NCBI RefSeq assembly: GCF_002929825.1
Contig: NZ_PJJN01000037.1
Location: 1 to 64,000, forward strand
Source: Cryobacterium sp. Y29
GTDB lineage: Bacteria; Actinomycetota; Actinomycetes; Actinomycetales; Microbacteriaceae
Length of the DNA: 64,000 nucleotides
Reading direction: 5' to 3'
Below are positions 8,736 through 17,935 of the stretch, in pieces. The notes beneath the pieces were generated by a model. It ran no database searches, was not told the DNA's origin, and saw nothing but the letters and a program-made list of their open reading frames with translations. A program made the translations under genes and the position numbers. Position 1 is the first letter of the stretch, and every line of letters begins with the position of its first letter.

Positions 8736-11700
8736 TTTCTGTACGCTCTCCACTGAATCGCAGCGCCATCGACTCCATCTGCTCCATCACCAGCTTGATC
8801 GCGCCGGGCTGCTGGTCGGGCGGGTAGCCGTTCAGCACGAGCAGCCGCTTGATCGACGAGCGCAGCTTGGCGCGCACGTCGTCGCGCACAGTCCAGTCGG
8901 TGCGCACGTCGCGTCGCATCACCTGCACGAGACCGCGCGCGATGTCGGCCAGCTTGCCCTCGCCCTGCAGGTCCACGGCGGACTCGTTCTGCGCGACCGC
9001 GTCATAGAACGCCAGCTCATCGCTCGTCAGCGCCGGCTTGAAGTGCAAACCACGCTGCGACTCGGCGGCGACCTCCCGCGACATCTCCACGAGCGCGGCG
9101 ATCACCTCGGCTGAAGTCAACTGCTGGTTGGTGTACTTGTTCATCAGCTCGGTGATCCGTTCCGAGAATGCGCGCTGCCGCACCATGTTGTTGCGAGTGG
9201 ATGCCACAGCCTCCTCGGTCAGCAGCTTGCGCAACGCTTCAATCGCCAAATGCGGGTTGCGCGCCTGCTGTGTCTTGGCCACGAACTCCGGCGTCAGATC
9301 GCTTAGCGACGGCTTCGGCATGCCGGCCGCCTCGTAGATGTCGAGCACCTCACCCGACGACGTTGCGGACGAGATCAGCTCCCCCAGCAACCGCTGAATC
9401 TCCTCGGGAATCGGTTCGCCGCGGGACTGCCGCTCGAGGGCATCCGCTTTGGCCATCCAGACCCGGATTTCCTCGTAGATTTGCACCTCTGGGCGCAGCG
9501 CCGCCAGATTTTGCGACCCCGAGCATAAGGCCCAAGCCCGTGACAGCTGCCCGGAATATCGGCGGTACTTCACCCCGAGGGTCTCCTCACCCTCGACGAT
9601 CTGGTTGCCGGGCGTGCCGGGTGCCCGCAGGTAGTTCACGGAACCGGTCACCGCGTTCAGGTACGCCTTCGGTCCGGCCTTATGCAGCACGGCTTTCCAG
9701 TCATACCCGGCCAGCAGACCGCGCAGGGTCTCGACCAGTGTCTCGGTGAGGGCGACCACCTCGTCGATGTTGCGGCCGAGCGGCTTGCCGGTCTGGTCAT
9801 CCGCTGTGTATTCGGCGAGCGCCTTCGACAGATTCTCGGCGAGCGGCGCATAGGCCACGAGCAGCCCATCTTCCTTGCCGCGAAAGGTGCGGTTCACCCG
9901 CGCGAGCGTCTGCATCAGCAGCGCGCCCTTGAGCGGCCGGTCGAGATAAAGCGTGTGCAGCGGCGGCGAGTCGAAGCCGGTGAGCATCATGTCTTTCACG
10001 ATGACGAGTTCGAGCGGGTCGTCGACGTTCTTCAGCCGCGCCTTGATCACATCGTTCTGCGAGGTGCGCCGCACGTGGTTTGAAACCGGCGGCTGGTCCG
10101 TCGCATCCCCGGAATACACGACCTTGATAACGCCCTGGTCGAGCGCAGCGGAATGCCAGTCGGGCTTGAGCGAAACGATCGCCTCATACAACAGGGCGCA
10201 GATCTCGCGGGTTCCGCCAACGATCATGGCCTTGCCCGGTGCGTCGATGAACTTGATCATGCGACCGCGTCGGTTCTCCCAGTGCGCCACAATGTCCGCT
10301 GCGAGAGCTGCGATGCGCTCGGGCGCACCATAGACCGCGTTGACCACGGCCACACTCTGCTCGATGCGGGCCCGCTCGGTTTCGTCGAGCCCCTGGGTGG
10401 CGTCGTCGGCCGCGTCGTCGAGCATCTCTTCCGTGACGTCAGCTGCCAGCGACACCTTGATCAGGCGCGGCTCGAAGTACACCGGCACGGTCGCGCCATC
10501 GTCGACCGCGCGAGAAAGGTCGTAGACGTCGATGTAGTCGCCGAACACGTCTTGCGTGTTGCGATCGTCGAAGGAGATAGGCGTGCCGGTGAACGCGATT
10601 AGCGTCGCGTGCGGCAGGGCATCCCGCAGGTGCCGGGCATACCCATCGAGGTCGTCGTAGTGGCTGCGATGCGCCTCATCGACGATGACAATGATGTTGC
10701 GCCGGTCTGACAGAAGCGGATGCTCCATCCCGGCATCCTTCTCCGCCTTGCTGATTCCGAATTTCTGCAGCGTGGTGAAGAAGATTCCGCCGGTGTTGCG
10801 CTCGCTCAGCTTCTGCCGCAGGTCGGAGCGTTTGAGGATCTGCTCCGGCTTGCCCGGCAACAGCAGACTGCGATCGAACGAAGAGAACAGCTGCCCGTCG
10901 AGCTCCTTGCGGTCGGTGATCACGACCACGGTCGGGTTCTTCAGCTTCGGATGCAGCGTCACCAGGTTGGTGTACAACTCCATCTCCATCGATTTGCCCG
11001 AGCCCTGCGTGTGCCAGACCACCCCGGCCTTGCCGTTGCTGGCCACGGCCTGCACGGTGCTCGCGACCGCCTTGTTCACCGCAAAAAACTGGTGCGGTTT
11101 GGCGATGCGCTTTGTGAGGCCGTCGTCGCCCTCATCGAACGCGGTGAAATAGGTGAGCAGCTGCAGAAAATTGTCCTGGTTGTAGAGGCCGGCCAGCGCG
11201 GTGTCGAGTCCGGTGACCGCGTCGCCGAGCAGCGTGGTGCTGTCAGGCGGCACCGGCACGCCCCCGTCGTCAACGTTCCACGGCGAAAAATGGTTGAGCG
11301 GAGTGAACGGCGTGCCATACGCCGCCGACTGCCCGTCGGAGGCCAGCGTGAACACGCAGAACCGAAACGCCATCGGAAACTCGCGCAGGTAGGTCTGCAG
11401 CTGGGCGTGCGCGGCGGCAACGGTTGCCCGCTCGCTGCCCGCCTTCTTCAGCTCGATGATGCTCACCGGCATGCCATTGCAGTACAGCACGAGGTCGAAC
11501 CGGCGCTTCACGTCAGGCTTCACGAGAGTGACCTGGTTCACGGCCAGCCAGTCGTTCTGCGCCGGGTCAGAACTGAGCAAACGGATGCGAGGACTCACCT
11601 CGGCCCCGCTGGCATCGAGGTAGCTGAACGGAAACCCATGCACGAAATACTCGTGCATGCGCTGGTTCTCGGTGATCGCATCCATCGACTTAGGCGATGT

Positions 11701-11943
11701 CACCTCGGCGAGCGCCTGCCGCAAGTACTCGACCGGCACGGTCGGGTTGAGGTTGCGCAGCGCCTCCAGTAGGCGCGGACGAATGAGCAGCTCGCTCCAG
11801 GACTCGCGCTCCCCCGTGCCCGGCGCGATCTTCTCGCCGGGCAGCGGAAGCCAGCCGAGCGGCTCCCCCAGCTGATCAAGCGCGAAGTTCTCCCACGCCG
11901 CTTCCGACAGCCCCTGTGCTGGAGTCGATGTCGTGATCGTCAT
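8725..11943 (-). CDS. hsdR: Type I restriction enzyme, R subunit
   Basis: A 1072-residue motor and nuclease subunit of a type I restriction-modification enzyme. The N-terminal nuclease domain carries the PD-(D/E)xK-like pair D and ELK in RFDLVLYCNGMPVSIIELKK, about residues 150-170. The SF2 translocase follows, with Walker A VWHTQGSGKSME, the DEAH box IVDEAHRSHYDD, motif III IAFTGTP and motif VI LARVNRTF. The C-terminus is helical, as expected for docking to the M2S core. Length is normal and all motifs are intact. The gene lies 373 bases downstream of hsdS; that gap is unusual for an hsd operon and holds several palindromes, so hsdR may have its own promoter. It overlaps the SIR2-like gene at the 3' end. 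Confidence 0.95.
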   Translation of the reverse strand: MTITTSTPAQGLSEAAWENFALDQLGEPLGWLPLPGEKIAPGTGERESWSELLIRPRLLEALRNLNPTVPVEYLRQALAEVTSPKSMDAITENQRMHEYFVHGFPFSYLDASGAEVSPRIRLLSSDPAQNDWLAVNQVTLVKPDVKRRFDLVLYCNGMPVSIIELKKAGSERATVAAAHAQLQTYLREFPMAFRFCVFTLASDGQSAAYGTPFTPLNHFSPWNVDDGGVPVPPDSTTLLGDAVTGLDTALAGLYNQDNFLQLLTYFTAFDEGDDGLTKRIAKPHQFFAVNKAVASTVQAVASNGKAGVVWHTQGSGKSMEMELYTNLVTLHPKLKNPTVVVITDRKELDGQLFSSFDRSLLLPGKPEQILKRSDLRQKLSERNTGGIFFTTLQKFGISKAEKDAGMEHPLLSDRRNIIVIVDEAHRSHYDDLDGYARHLRDALPHATLIAFTGTPISFDDRNTQDVFGDYIDVYDLSRAVDDGATVPVYFEPRLIKVSLAADVTEEMLDDAADDATQGLDETERARIEQSVAVVNAVYGAPERIAALAADIVAHWENRRGRMIKFIDAPGKAMIVGGTREICALLYEAIVSLKPDWHSAALDQGVIKVVYSGDATDQPPVSNHVRRTSQNDVIKARLKNVDDPLELVIVKDMMLTGFDSPPLHTLYLDRPLKGALLMQTLARVNRTFRGKEDGLLVAYAPLAENLSKALAEYTADDQTGKPLGRNIDEVVALTETLVETLRGLLAGYDWKAVLHKAGPKAYLNAVTGSVNYLRAPGTPGNQIVEGEETLGVKYRRYSGQLSRAWALCSGSQNLAALRPEVQIYEEIRVWMAKADALERQSRGEPIPEEIQRLLGELISSATSSGEVLDIYEAAGMPKPSLSDLTPEFVAKTQQARNPHLAIEALRKLLTEEAVASTRNNMVRQRAFSERITELMNKYTNQQLTSAEVIAALVEMSREVAAESQRGLHFKPALTSDELAFYDAVAQNESAVDLQGEGKLADIARGLVQVMRRDVRTDWTVRDDVRAKLRSSIKRLLVLNGYPPDQQPGAIKLVMEQMESMALRFSGERTENVV

Positions 11944-11982
11944 TGCCTATCCCCTCAATACTTTGACGCTGGTGAAAGCTAG

Positions 11983-12002
11983 TTGTGCAGAGCTCTGCAC
12001 AA
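11983..12002. promoter_or_regulatory. Perfect 20-bp palindrome upstream of hsdR
   Basis: TTGTGCAGAGCTCTGCACAA is a perfect 10+10 palindrome about 40 bases before the hsdR ATG. Its TTGTGCA half recurs in the inverted repeat at 12047-12075 and upstream of the first hsd gene at 17207. It is a good operator candidate. Confidence 0.55.
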
Positions 12003-12005
12003 ATA

Positions 12006-12024
12006 TTGCAACAGGCCGTTGCAA
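12006..12024. repeat. Short inverted repeat upstream of hsdR
   Basis: TTGCAAC and GTTGCAA are separated by five bases (AGGCC). It sits between two larger palindromes and resembles the TGTTG/CAACA dyad near 17205. It may belong to the same operator set. Confidence 0.4.
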
Positions 12025-12046
12025 CGTTCCTCGGCGGGCGCCACGG

Positions 12047-12075
12047 CAATTGTGCAATGCTGCCTTGCACAATTG
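12047..12075. promoter_or_regulatory. 11-bp inverted repeat with TTGTGCA core
   Basis: CAATTGTGCAA and TTGCACAATTG form perfect 11-base arms around a 7-base loop. The arms contain the same TTGTGCA core as the palindrome at 11983. No T-tract follows on either strand, so a terminator is unlikely. Confidence 0.5.
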
Positions 12076-12316
12076 AGCGGCGTAATCACCCCGCCAATCG
12101 ATCCTGCCGAACGCCGTAACCATTCCGCTGTTCGACCCTGTCAGTGATCGCAATCGACCAGTGGAAGCAGTCTCGGCAACCCAACCATTCCGCTGATCGA
12201 GCCTGCCGAGATCGCAATGCGCACGACGCTGGCTGCGGCGGCAACGCGGGTCGCGTTGGTCGATGGAGATCTCGGCAAGCTCGATCAACGGATGGGGCCA
12301 GACTTCAGGGTGGGCA

Positions 12317-13507
12317 TTACAGCACGCCCGCGAGCGTTTTCTCGGCGTCTTTGACGCGTAGCTTGCCCAACATGAGCTGTGGGAGCAGGGCGTCGCGGGT
12401 TGCGCCGAGTGACCTATTTTCGGCCCTCCTTTCCAACGCAGTCAGGCCAATGTTTGTTATACGAGCTTTGACACCGTCAGGCATTTGACGCGGATCACCG
12501 ACGAGCGTCGCTAGGAGATCATCGGGGCGCACACGCTGGTGGCTGCCCGAGGTTCCAGCTGCCTTGCCATCGAGGTTTATCGCAAACTCGTTCTGCGACA
12601 AGATGGCCCAGAGGACCGTCGTGGAACACCAAAGAGGGTCCAGAACGAGAAATTCGGTGGAGGCAAGAGCCGTCTCGATCGGTAAATCTGCGACATTCCA
12701 AACTCTCGGAAATCGCGGGTTGAGTTTAGAGATTAGAACCGAAGGCTGAGCAATTAAAAACTTAGAACTTAAAATATCAGCCGGGAGAGTCAATGCTGGC
12801 AACTTGTCAATGTCATAGGCGGGCAAACTGAAATGCGCCACGCACGAAGCGTCTAGAAGCAACGGAACAACAGACTGTTTTAGATGGTTGGCAAGATCGC
12901 CAACGGCGACGGTCGGCTTGATCTGCCCCGCGAGGAGAATCGCCAGCTCCTCGGCCACTGTAATGAGCTTGTTGTTGGCGGCAATCTTGTCGTCGAGTGC
13001 GCCCAGCACGTTCACGATCCCAGTCTGTGCCGCAAGGCTCGGGAGTGGGACCGTTAACCGCCCGAGTATTCCCAAGTTGATGTGCGGGACGCCGGTTGAA
13101 ATCGCGTTGTCGGATATTTGCTTGAGAAATTGATTCGTACTGCATGCGTAATACACAAATTCTGCTACGGCGACCTCCGGATCGACGCGGAGTCTCATCT
13201 GGCTTTGGGAAACAACGTATTCGCTTGAACCAGAATCATCCACCAACGCGACCTGCCCCAAAGTCCCGCGCTGCGTGAAGACGATGTCGCCGGGCGCGGC
13301 TGTGTTTCGGGCCAGATCACGTGCAACCTTTTCCTCCGAAACGTATACGAAACTGCCCCCAAGGTATTTTCCAAATCCAAGATTTGTACCGCGAACTACG
13401 GGCACCCCGGCCAGTTCATAGTCACTACCAACGAGAGATGAGCCGAACGGCCCACCAACCAATCCTTTAGTTGTCGCGAGGGACGAAATTGGCATAGCGT
13501 TTTTCAC
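12317..13507 (-). CDS. hsdS: Type I restriction enzyme, S (specificity) subunit
   Basis: A 396-residue specificity subunit that tells the type I enzyme which bipartite DNA site to bind. Two target-recognition domains are visible. The first runs to about residue 150 and is followed by the conserved spacer helix (PLPSLAAQTGIVNVLGALDDKIAANN). The second runs to about residue 345 and is followed by the matching C-terminal helix with LPQLMLGKLRVKDAEK. The first domain begins directly at KGLVGGPFGSSL, a common HsdS opening. The start is GTG at 13507, one base after the hsdM stop, so the genes are coupled. The target sequence cannot be read from the protein. GC content is lower in the second recognition domain than in hsdM, which is usual for exchanged specificity domains. 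Confidence 0.92.
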   Translation of the reverse strand: MKNAMPISSLATTKGLVGGPFGSSLVGSDYELAGVPVVRGTNLGFGKYLGGSFVYVSEEKVARDLARNTAAPGDIVFTQRGTLGQVALVDDSGSSEYVVSQSQMRLRVDPEVAVAEFVYYACSTNQFLKQISDNAISTGVPHINLGILGRLTVPLPSLAAQTGIVNVLGALDDKIAANNKLITVAEELAILLAGQIKPTVAVGDLANHLKQSVVPLLLDASCVAHFSLPAYDIDKLPALTLPADILSSKFLIAQPSVLISKLNPRFPRVWNVADLPIETALASTEFLVLDPLWCSTTVLWAILSQNEFAINLDGKAAGTSGSHQRVRPDDLLATLVGDPRQMPDGVKARITNIGLTALERRAENRSLGATRDALLPQLMLGKLRVKDAEKTLAGVL

Positions 13508-13508
13508 G

Positions 13509-15122
13509 TCAGATCCGCCCCAACTGCTCGCGCACGACCGCCGCGAGGCGCTCCGACTCGTCGAACTGGGCGAAGAGCTCGGCGCTCAGGCGGGCGATCT
13601 TCTCGTCGATCGGCTCGGCATCCGCTTCGGCCTCGACTGCACCGACATAGCGCCCGGGGGTCAGCGCGTACTCCGCGGCTTTGATTTCGGCGAGCGGGGC
13701 GGAGTAGGCGAAACCGGGCTCGTCTGCGTAGGTGAGACCAGCATCCGCTGCGGAGGGCGTGCCGCGCCAGGCGTGATAGGTGCCGGTGATCTTGGCGATG
13801 TCGTCGTCGCTGAGGGCGCGCTCGGCGCGGTCGACCATGGTTCCGAGGTTGCGGGCGTCGATGAAGAGCACCTGGCCGGTGCGGTCGACGCTGCCTTTCT
13901 CACCCGCGGTTTTGTCTTTGGCGAAGAACCAGGTGCAGACCGGGATGCCGGTGCTGCGAAACAGCTGTGTCGGCAGCGCGACCATGCAGGCGACGAGGTC
14001 GGCCTCCACAAGCTGGGCGCGAATCTCGCCTTCGCCGCCGGAGTTGGACGACATCGACCCGTTGGCCATCACCACGCCGGCGCTTCCGCCGGGGCTCAGC
14101 TTGGAGATGATGTGCTGAATCCAGGCGTAATTGGCGTTGCCAGCGGGGGGCACGCCGTAGCGCCAGCGCGGATCCTGCTCGTTGCGGGCCCAGTCCTTGA
14201 TATTGAACGGCGGGTTGGCCAGAACATAGTCGGCCTGCATGTCGGGGTGCTGGTCGCGGGCGAAGGTGTCGCCCCAGCGGCTGGCGAGGTTGCCGTTGAG
14301 GCCGTGGATGGCGAGGTTCATCTTGGCCATGCGCCAAGTGCGCTCGTTAAGCTCCTGGCCGAAGACCGACAGCTCGGAGCCCTCTTTATGGTGGCTTTCT
14401 AGAAACTTCTCGGCCTGCACGAACATGCCACCCGATCCACAGCACGGGTCATAGACACGGCCGCGGGTGGGTTCGAGCATCTCAACCAGCACCCGCACGA
14501 CGCCGGCCGGAGTGTAGAACTCGCCGCCGCGCTTGCCCTCAGCCTTGGCGAACTTCTCCAGAAAGTACTCGTAGACCTCGCCGAGCAGGTCGCGGGCCTT
14601 AGTCGACCCTTCACCGGTGAACCGGGCGGAGTTGAACAGGTCGAGCAGTTCACCGAGGCGGCGCTGGTCGACACCGTCACGGTTGTAGATGCGCGGCAGC
14701 GTGGCGGCGAGGGTGGGGTTAGCGACCATGATGAGGTCCATGGCCTCATCGATGAGCTGACCGACCTGCTTGAACGGCTCCCCGGCCGCACCTGCGATGC
14801 CCTTGGCGTTTTCGGCGATGTAGGTCCAGCGGGCGGCGGCCGGCACCCAGAAAACGCGACGGCCGGTGTATTCGTCGACGTCGTCGATGAGTTGGCCGAT
14901 CTGGTCGTCGTCGAGGCCGTCGGCGGCGAGCTCGGTGCGAATCTGCTCTCGGCGCTCGTCGAAGGAGTCACTGACGTACTTGAGGAATACCAGGCCGAGA
15001 ATGACGTCTTTGTACTGCGAGGCGTCCATGGATCCGCGCAGCTTGTCGGCGGCCTTCCACAGGGTGTCTTTCAGTTCTTTCATGGTCGACGGCAGGGCGG
15101 CGATCTTGGTCTTCGGTGCCAC
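13509..15122 (-). CDS. hsdM: Type I restriction enzyme, M (methylase) subunit
   Basis: A 537-residue N6-adenine methyltransferase subunit. The helical HsdM N-domain (TLWKAADKLRGSMDASQYKDVILGLVFLKY) is followed by the AdoMet-binding motif VYDPCCGSGGMF near residue 215 and the catalytic NPPF motif in VLANPPFNIKDW near residue 300. With HsdS it methylates host sites; with HsdR it forms the restriction complex. It starts with GTG at 15122, overlapping the TAG of the upstream gene by one base, and ends two bases from hsdS. All motifs are intact, so this is the active methylase, unlike the related upstream protein. Confidence 0.95.
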   Translation of the reverse strand: MAPKTKIAALPSTMKELKDTLWKAADKLRGSMDASQYKDVILGLVFLKYVSDSFDERREQIRTELAADGLDDDQIGQLIDDVDEYTGRRVFWVPAAARWTYIAENAKGIAGAAGEPFKQVGQLIDEAMDLIMVANPTLAATLPRIYNRDGVDQRRLGELLDLFNSARFTGEGSTKARDLLGEVYEYFLEKFAKAEGKRGGEFYTPAGVVRVLVEMLEPTRGRVYDPCCGSGGMFVQAEKFLESHHKEGSELSVFGQELNERTWRMAKMNLAIHGLNGNLASRWGDTFARDQHPDMQADYVLANPPFNIKDWARNEQDPRWRYGVPPAGNANYAWIQHIISKLSPGGSAGVVMANGSMSSNSGGEGEIRAQLVEADLVACMVALPTQLFRSTGIPVCTWFFAKDKTAGEKGSVDRTGQVLFIDARNLGTMVDRAERALSDDDIAKITGTYHAWRGTPSAADAGLTYADEPGFAYSAPLAEIKAAEYALTPGRYVGAVEAEADAEPIDEKIARLSAELFAQFDESERLAAVVREQLGRI

Positions 15123-17158
15123 TAGGTAGTTCCTTTCGATGGTGCGTCAGAAGCAAGGGTGATAGTGCCAGCGGTGACACCGGCCAAGAGCAAATCGGTG
15201 AGCTGATCGAGCTGCCCCAGCCGTTCGCGCGCAAGCTTCTGTTCCCACCGTAGCGAGGTCAGAGCGTCGTCAAGCGCCGCGCGTTGTTCCAAGGCGACCT
15301 GACGCACCGGCCAGGCGCGCCATCGGCGATGGCCGGGGGGCAACGCCGCAATGTCGGCGGCGAGTACCGCATCGAGCAGACCATTCGGGTCGGCTTGCTC
15401 GATGCGAAGAATGCGGGCCGGAAAGACCACGACTGAGGTGCCTTCCGTGTCGACCATTGCGGCCGGCCGGGGCGAGGTGCAGAACACCACGTCGCCGGGC
15501 TCGGTCACGCGGCCGGCGGGGTATGCGGCCGCGAATCTCAGTCGGTCGATGCGTCGGTGGCCGAGCTGTGAAGGGTTCGCGACTTCGGCCGGGCCGATCA
15601 AGCGGATGCCGGCGGCATCCGCTGCGCCCTCGATCACGTCGATATTGACATCCTCGGCGGCGATGCGATTGCCCGGGATATAGCGCAGGTGCCCAGCGGA
15701 GAGCATCTCGTGCACGGTCGAGGTCGTGGCCTGTTCGCTCGCGGCTTCGACTGCCAGGTCGGCATGGAGCAGTGCCGCGAGCCGGTCGATGGACACGGCG
15801 AGTGCCGCGGCGGGCTGATCGCGTGCCGGGATTACGGTGCTCACCCCCGCCACGAGGGAGCGGCGACTGGCGAGCAGGCTGCGGGTAAGCACGAGTCGGG
15901 CAAAGCGAAAGGCGTGGGCACGCACCATGCGCTGGCTGCCGAGCGAGGCGGCGAGGTCGCTCACGAGTGCGTCGATGGCAGCCTCATTGAGCGTAGTCGC
16001 CACGAGGTCGGCCACCATGGCGTAGCGGTCGGCGAGGGCGACCGCGGTATAGGCGCCGCCGAGCACCCAGAGCGCCTGCAACTGTTGCGGTTTTCCGGTC
16101 AGCAGCCCGGCGGGCAGGCGCACGATGGCGCGCACTCGACCGGAGCGCAATAAAGATGAGCGCAGTTTCTCGGCGTCGCGGCTGATGCCGATGTCGCTGA
16201 GCACCGATGCAGGTGCCAGAACCACGGCTAGCTGTTCGTCGGTCATCTGCAGCACGCTCTGCTCGATATCGGAGAGAATCTGCTCCGGCGTCATCGTGGG
16301 CCGGGCGGCCGAGGGATACTGCGCCACGTGCACGGCGGCGCCGGTGACGCTGAAGGCGCCGGACGGCAGAACCTGCAGCTCGGTGCGCACGATCCCGTGC
16401 ACCATTAGGCGGCGGCGCTGCAGCCGGGCGGTGGGGCTGTCGACGTTCGCTGTCATCACCGGAACCTCGCCCTGGTGAATAGCAATGAGCAGGTCGCTCG
16501 CGCTGCCCGTGGGGTCGACGAGCACCGAATCAGCGGGCTGAGTGAGGCGCAGCGCGGTGACGGTCTCGGTCATGAGGTCCAGGGCTGCACGGCTGAGCGT
16601 GAGATCGCCCTCGCCGGCGAGGTTGCGCTTGAAACGGTCGGTGAGCATCCGTTCGAAGGCGGGCGCCGGGCCGAACGCGGCTTCGACCAGGGAATCGACG
16701 TAAGCCACCAGGACGGGCAGGGTGTCGCCGAGGGCTTCGATCTCGCGGAGCAGCAGGTCGTCGTCGGGGTCATACTCGTCGGCCAGGTCAACCAGCTCGG
16801 CTGCGGTAAGGGTACTGAGCGCGTGATCGCTCGCGGCGCGCAGGGCGATCAGAGCGGTGACGCCGCGAAAGGTCTGCTCGTCGAACTCGTCTGCACCCTG
16901 CGAAGCGTCGGGCACGGCGTAAGCGGCGGCATCCGCCGCGGCCTCGCGGTTGTTGCCGCGGCCGGTGCTTTCGAGCCAACTACCCACCTGGTCGGCGTCG
17001 AAGAGGTCGACACCGCGCTGGCGGCTGACCGGGGCCGGAAAGGGAGTATCGGTGCCGGCCGAGCGGCTGCGCCAGACCGAGACGACCGGACGCTGCACCT
17101 GGGCAAGGCCCGCGATGTCGGACATGGTCATCAGCAGGCTGGTGTCGGTGGTCGTCAT
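15122..17158 (-). CDS. HTH protein with degenerate N6-methylase-like domain
   Basis: A 678-residue protein that opens the hsd operon. The first ~70 residues look like a winged or MerR-type helix-turn-helix (MSDIAGLAQVQRPVVSVW, then GVDLFDADQVGSWL). The middle resembles a type I N6-methylase: SVLVDPTGSASDLL stands where active enzymes have DPxCGSG, and the IV motif (N/D)PP(F/Y) is absent. The C-terminus (LEQRAALDDALTSLRWEQ and on) is helical like the tail of HsdS or HsdM. I infer a catalytically dead methylase turned regulator or accessory targeting factor. The ATG at 17158 is followed by hsdM with a one-base overlap. It could instead be an S-like adaptor, because the last 200 residues have a recognition-domain feel. 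Confidence 0.7.
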   Translation of the reverse strand: MTTTDTSLLMTMSDIAGLAQVQRPVVSVWRSRSAGTDTPFPAPVSRQRGVDLFDADQVGSWLESTGRGNNREAAADAAAYAVPDASQGADEFDEQTFRGVTALIALRAASDHALSTLTAAELVDLADEYDPDDDLLLREIEALGDTLPVLVAYVDSLVEAAFGPAPAFERMLTDRFKRNLAGEGDLTLSRAALDLMTETVTALRLTQPADSVLVDPTGSASDLLIAIHQGEVPVMTANVDSPTARLQRRRLMVHGIVRTELQVLPSGAFSVTGAAVHVAQYPSAARPTMTPEQILSDIEQSVLQMTDEQLAVVLAPASVLSDIGISRDAEKLRSSLLRSGRVRAIVRLPAGLLTGKPQQLQALWVLGGAYTAVALADRYAMVADLVATTLNEAAIDALVSDLAASLGSQRMVRAHAFRFARLVLTRSLLASRRSLVAGVSTVIPARDQPAAALAVSIDRLAALLHADLAVEAASEQATTSTVHEMLSAGHLRYIPGNRIAAEDVNIDVIEGAADAAGIRLIGPAEVANPSQLGHRRIDRLRFAAAYPAGRVTEPGDVVFCTSPRPAAMVDTEGTSVVVFPARILRIEQADPNGLLDAVLAADIAALPPGHRRWRAWPVRQVALEQRAALDDALTSLRWEQKLARERLGQLDQLTDLLLAGVTAGTITLASDAPSKGTT

Positions 17159-17204
17159 GCTGCGCTCCCCTCGTTGATGTCCTCAGGCTACGGCCAACCC
17201 TCAT

Positions 17205-17242
17205 TGTTGTGCAACATCTATTACTGATAACCCCTCTTATCA
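17205..17242. promoter_or_regulatory. Candidate operator and promoter region of the hsd operon
   Basis: Two dyads lie 47-85 bases before the first hsd gene. TGTTG-TG-CAACA (17205-17216) contains the TTGTGCA core found twice upstream of hsdR. TGATAA and TTATCA (17225-17242) flank six bases. On the minus strand TTGATA, part of the second dyad, could serve as a -35 element. Confidence 0.45.
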
Positions 17243-17396
17243 ACGTCAGAGTCGTTTTGTTTGTAGCGAACCAATAGTTTGGTGTCGTGCCTGCCGCAGT
17301 CGGTCGGTACCGGCGGGTGAGGAACGGTCGTTGTCATTTGGGGGAATGACCGCCCCTCACCCGCTCACACTGCATCCCAGCTAGAGGAGCACAATC

Positions 17397-17885
17397 ATGG
17401 AACCAGAATTCGGCGACGTCACGGCCGAACAACTCGCACCGCCGCCGCTGCCACAGGGCCCCGCGTTCAACAAACGCGACCTGACGATCGGTCTCGTCAT
17501 CCTGGCCATTGGCCTCATCGTCGGTGTCGGCGGCACGCTAACCGCTGCGTCGTTGGGTGGAGGGACCGGCTCTCTCTTGGCGTCCACCGCCATCGCCGAT
17601 GCCACCCAGACCTGCGACGTCGTCGACAACGTGTGGATCACCGTGGGCGACGAGGGCCAAAGCATCTCGATGCAGAGCGAAGGCGAGGAGTCTCCCGGTG
17701 CTGACTACATCGACGTGCTCTGCGTTCTCGACCAACTTGAGGTACCCGACAGCGTCAACACCCGCATCGGCAGCACGCGCGCACTCGACGGCCGGCAGAC
17801 GGCGACCTGGGACGATTTCGACGCCTCCTGGGGCTATCACCCGGATAGCGGTCTCGACATCGTCGTCGAACTTTCCCAGCAGTAG
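17397..17885 (+). CDS. Membrane-anchored hypothetical protein
   Basis: A 162-residue protein with an acidic and proline-rich N-terminus, one membrane segment ([23 protein letters not shown], about residues 34-56) and an extracytoplasmic domain of about 105 residues with two Cys ([17 protein letters not shown]) that could form a disulfide. I recognise no family function. GAGGAG sits 7 bases before the ATG. It is divergent from the hsd operon and is followed at 50 bases by a TM2 gene, so the two may be cotranscribed. Small anchored proteins of this layout are common in actinobacteria, often as signal or stress proteins, but nothing here proves a role. Confidence 0.7.
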   Translation: MEPEFGDVTAEQLAPPPLPQGPAFNKRDLTIGLVILAIGLIVGVGGTLTAASLGGGTGSLLASTAIADATQTCDVVDNVWITVGDEGQSISMQSEGEESPGADYIDVLCVLDQLEVPDSVNTRIGSTRALDGRQTATWDDFDASWGYHPDSGLDIVVELSQQ

Positions 17886-17935
17886 CCCTACCGGTCCACT
17901 TCACGCACCCACCACAACAAACAGAGGATAACAAA

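Larger units (their letters stand above)
11944..12316. other. Repeat-rich intergenic region between hsdS and hsdR
   Basis: There is no gene here. The 373 bases hold three inverted repeats close to the hsdR start (listed separately) and, nearer hsdS, a partly conserved direct repeat at 12118-12154 and 12183-12218, sharing AACCATTCCGCTG at its left end and ATCGCAAT at its right. It is probably the regulatory region of hsdR. Confidence 0.6.

Noticed and set aside
10720..11772. 350-codon plus-strand open frame inside hsdR
   Set aside because: It is a high-GC shadow frame opposite hsdR, which has complete motifs; the shadow has no recognisable domain.
17333..17350. GTCATT/AATGAC hairpin before the gene at 17397 as a riboswitch or attenuator
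   Set aside because: Only a six-base stem with a G-rich loop and no conserved riboswitch core.
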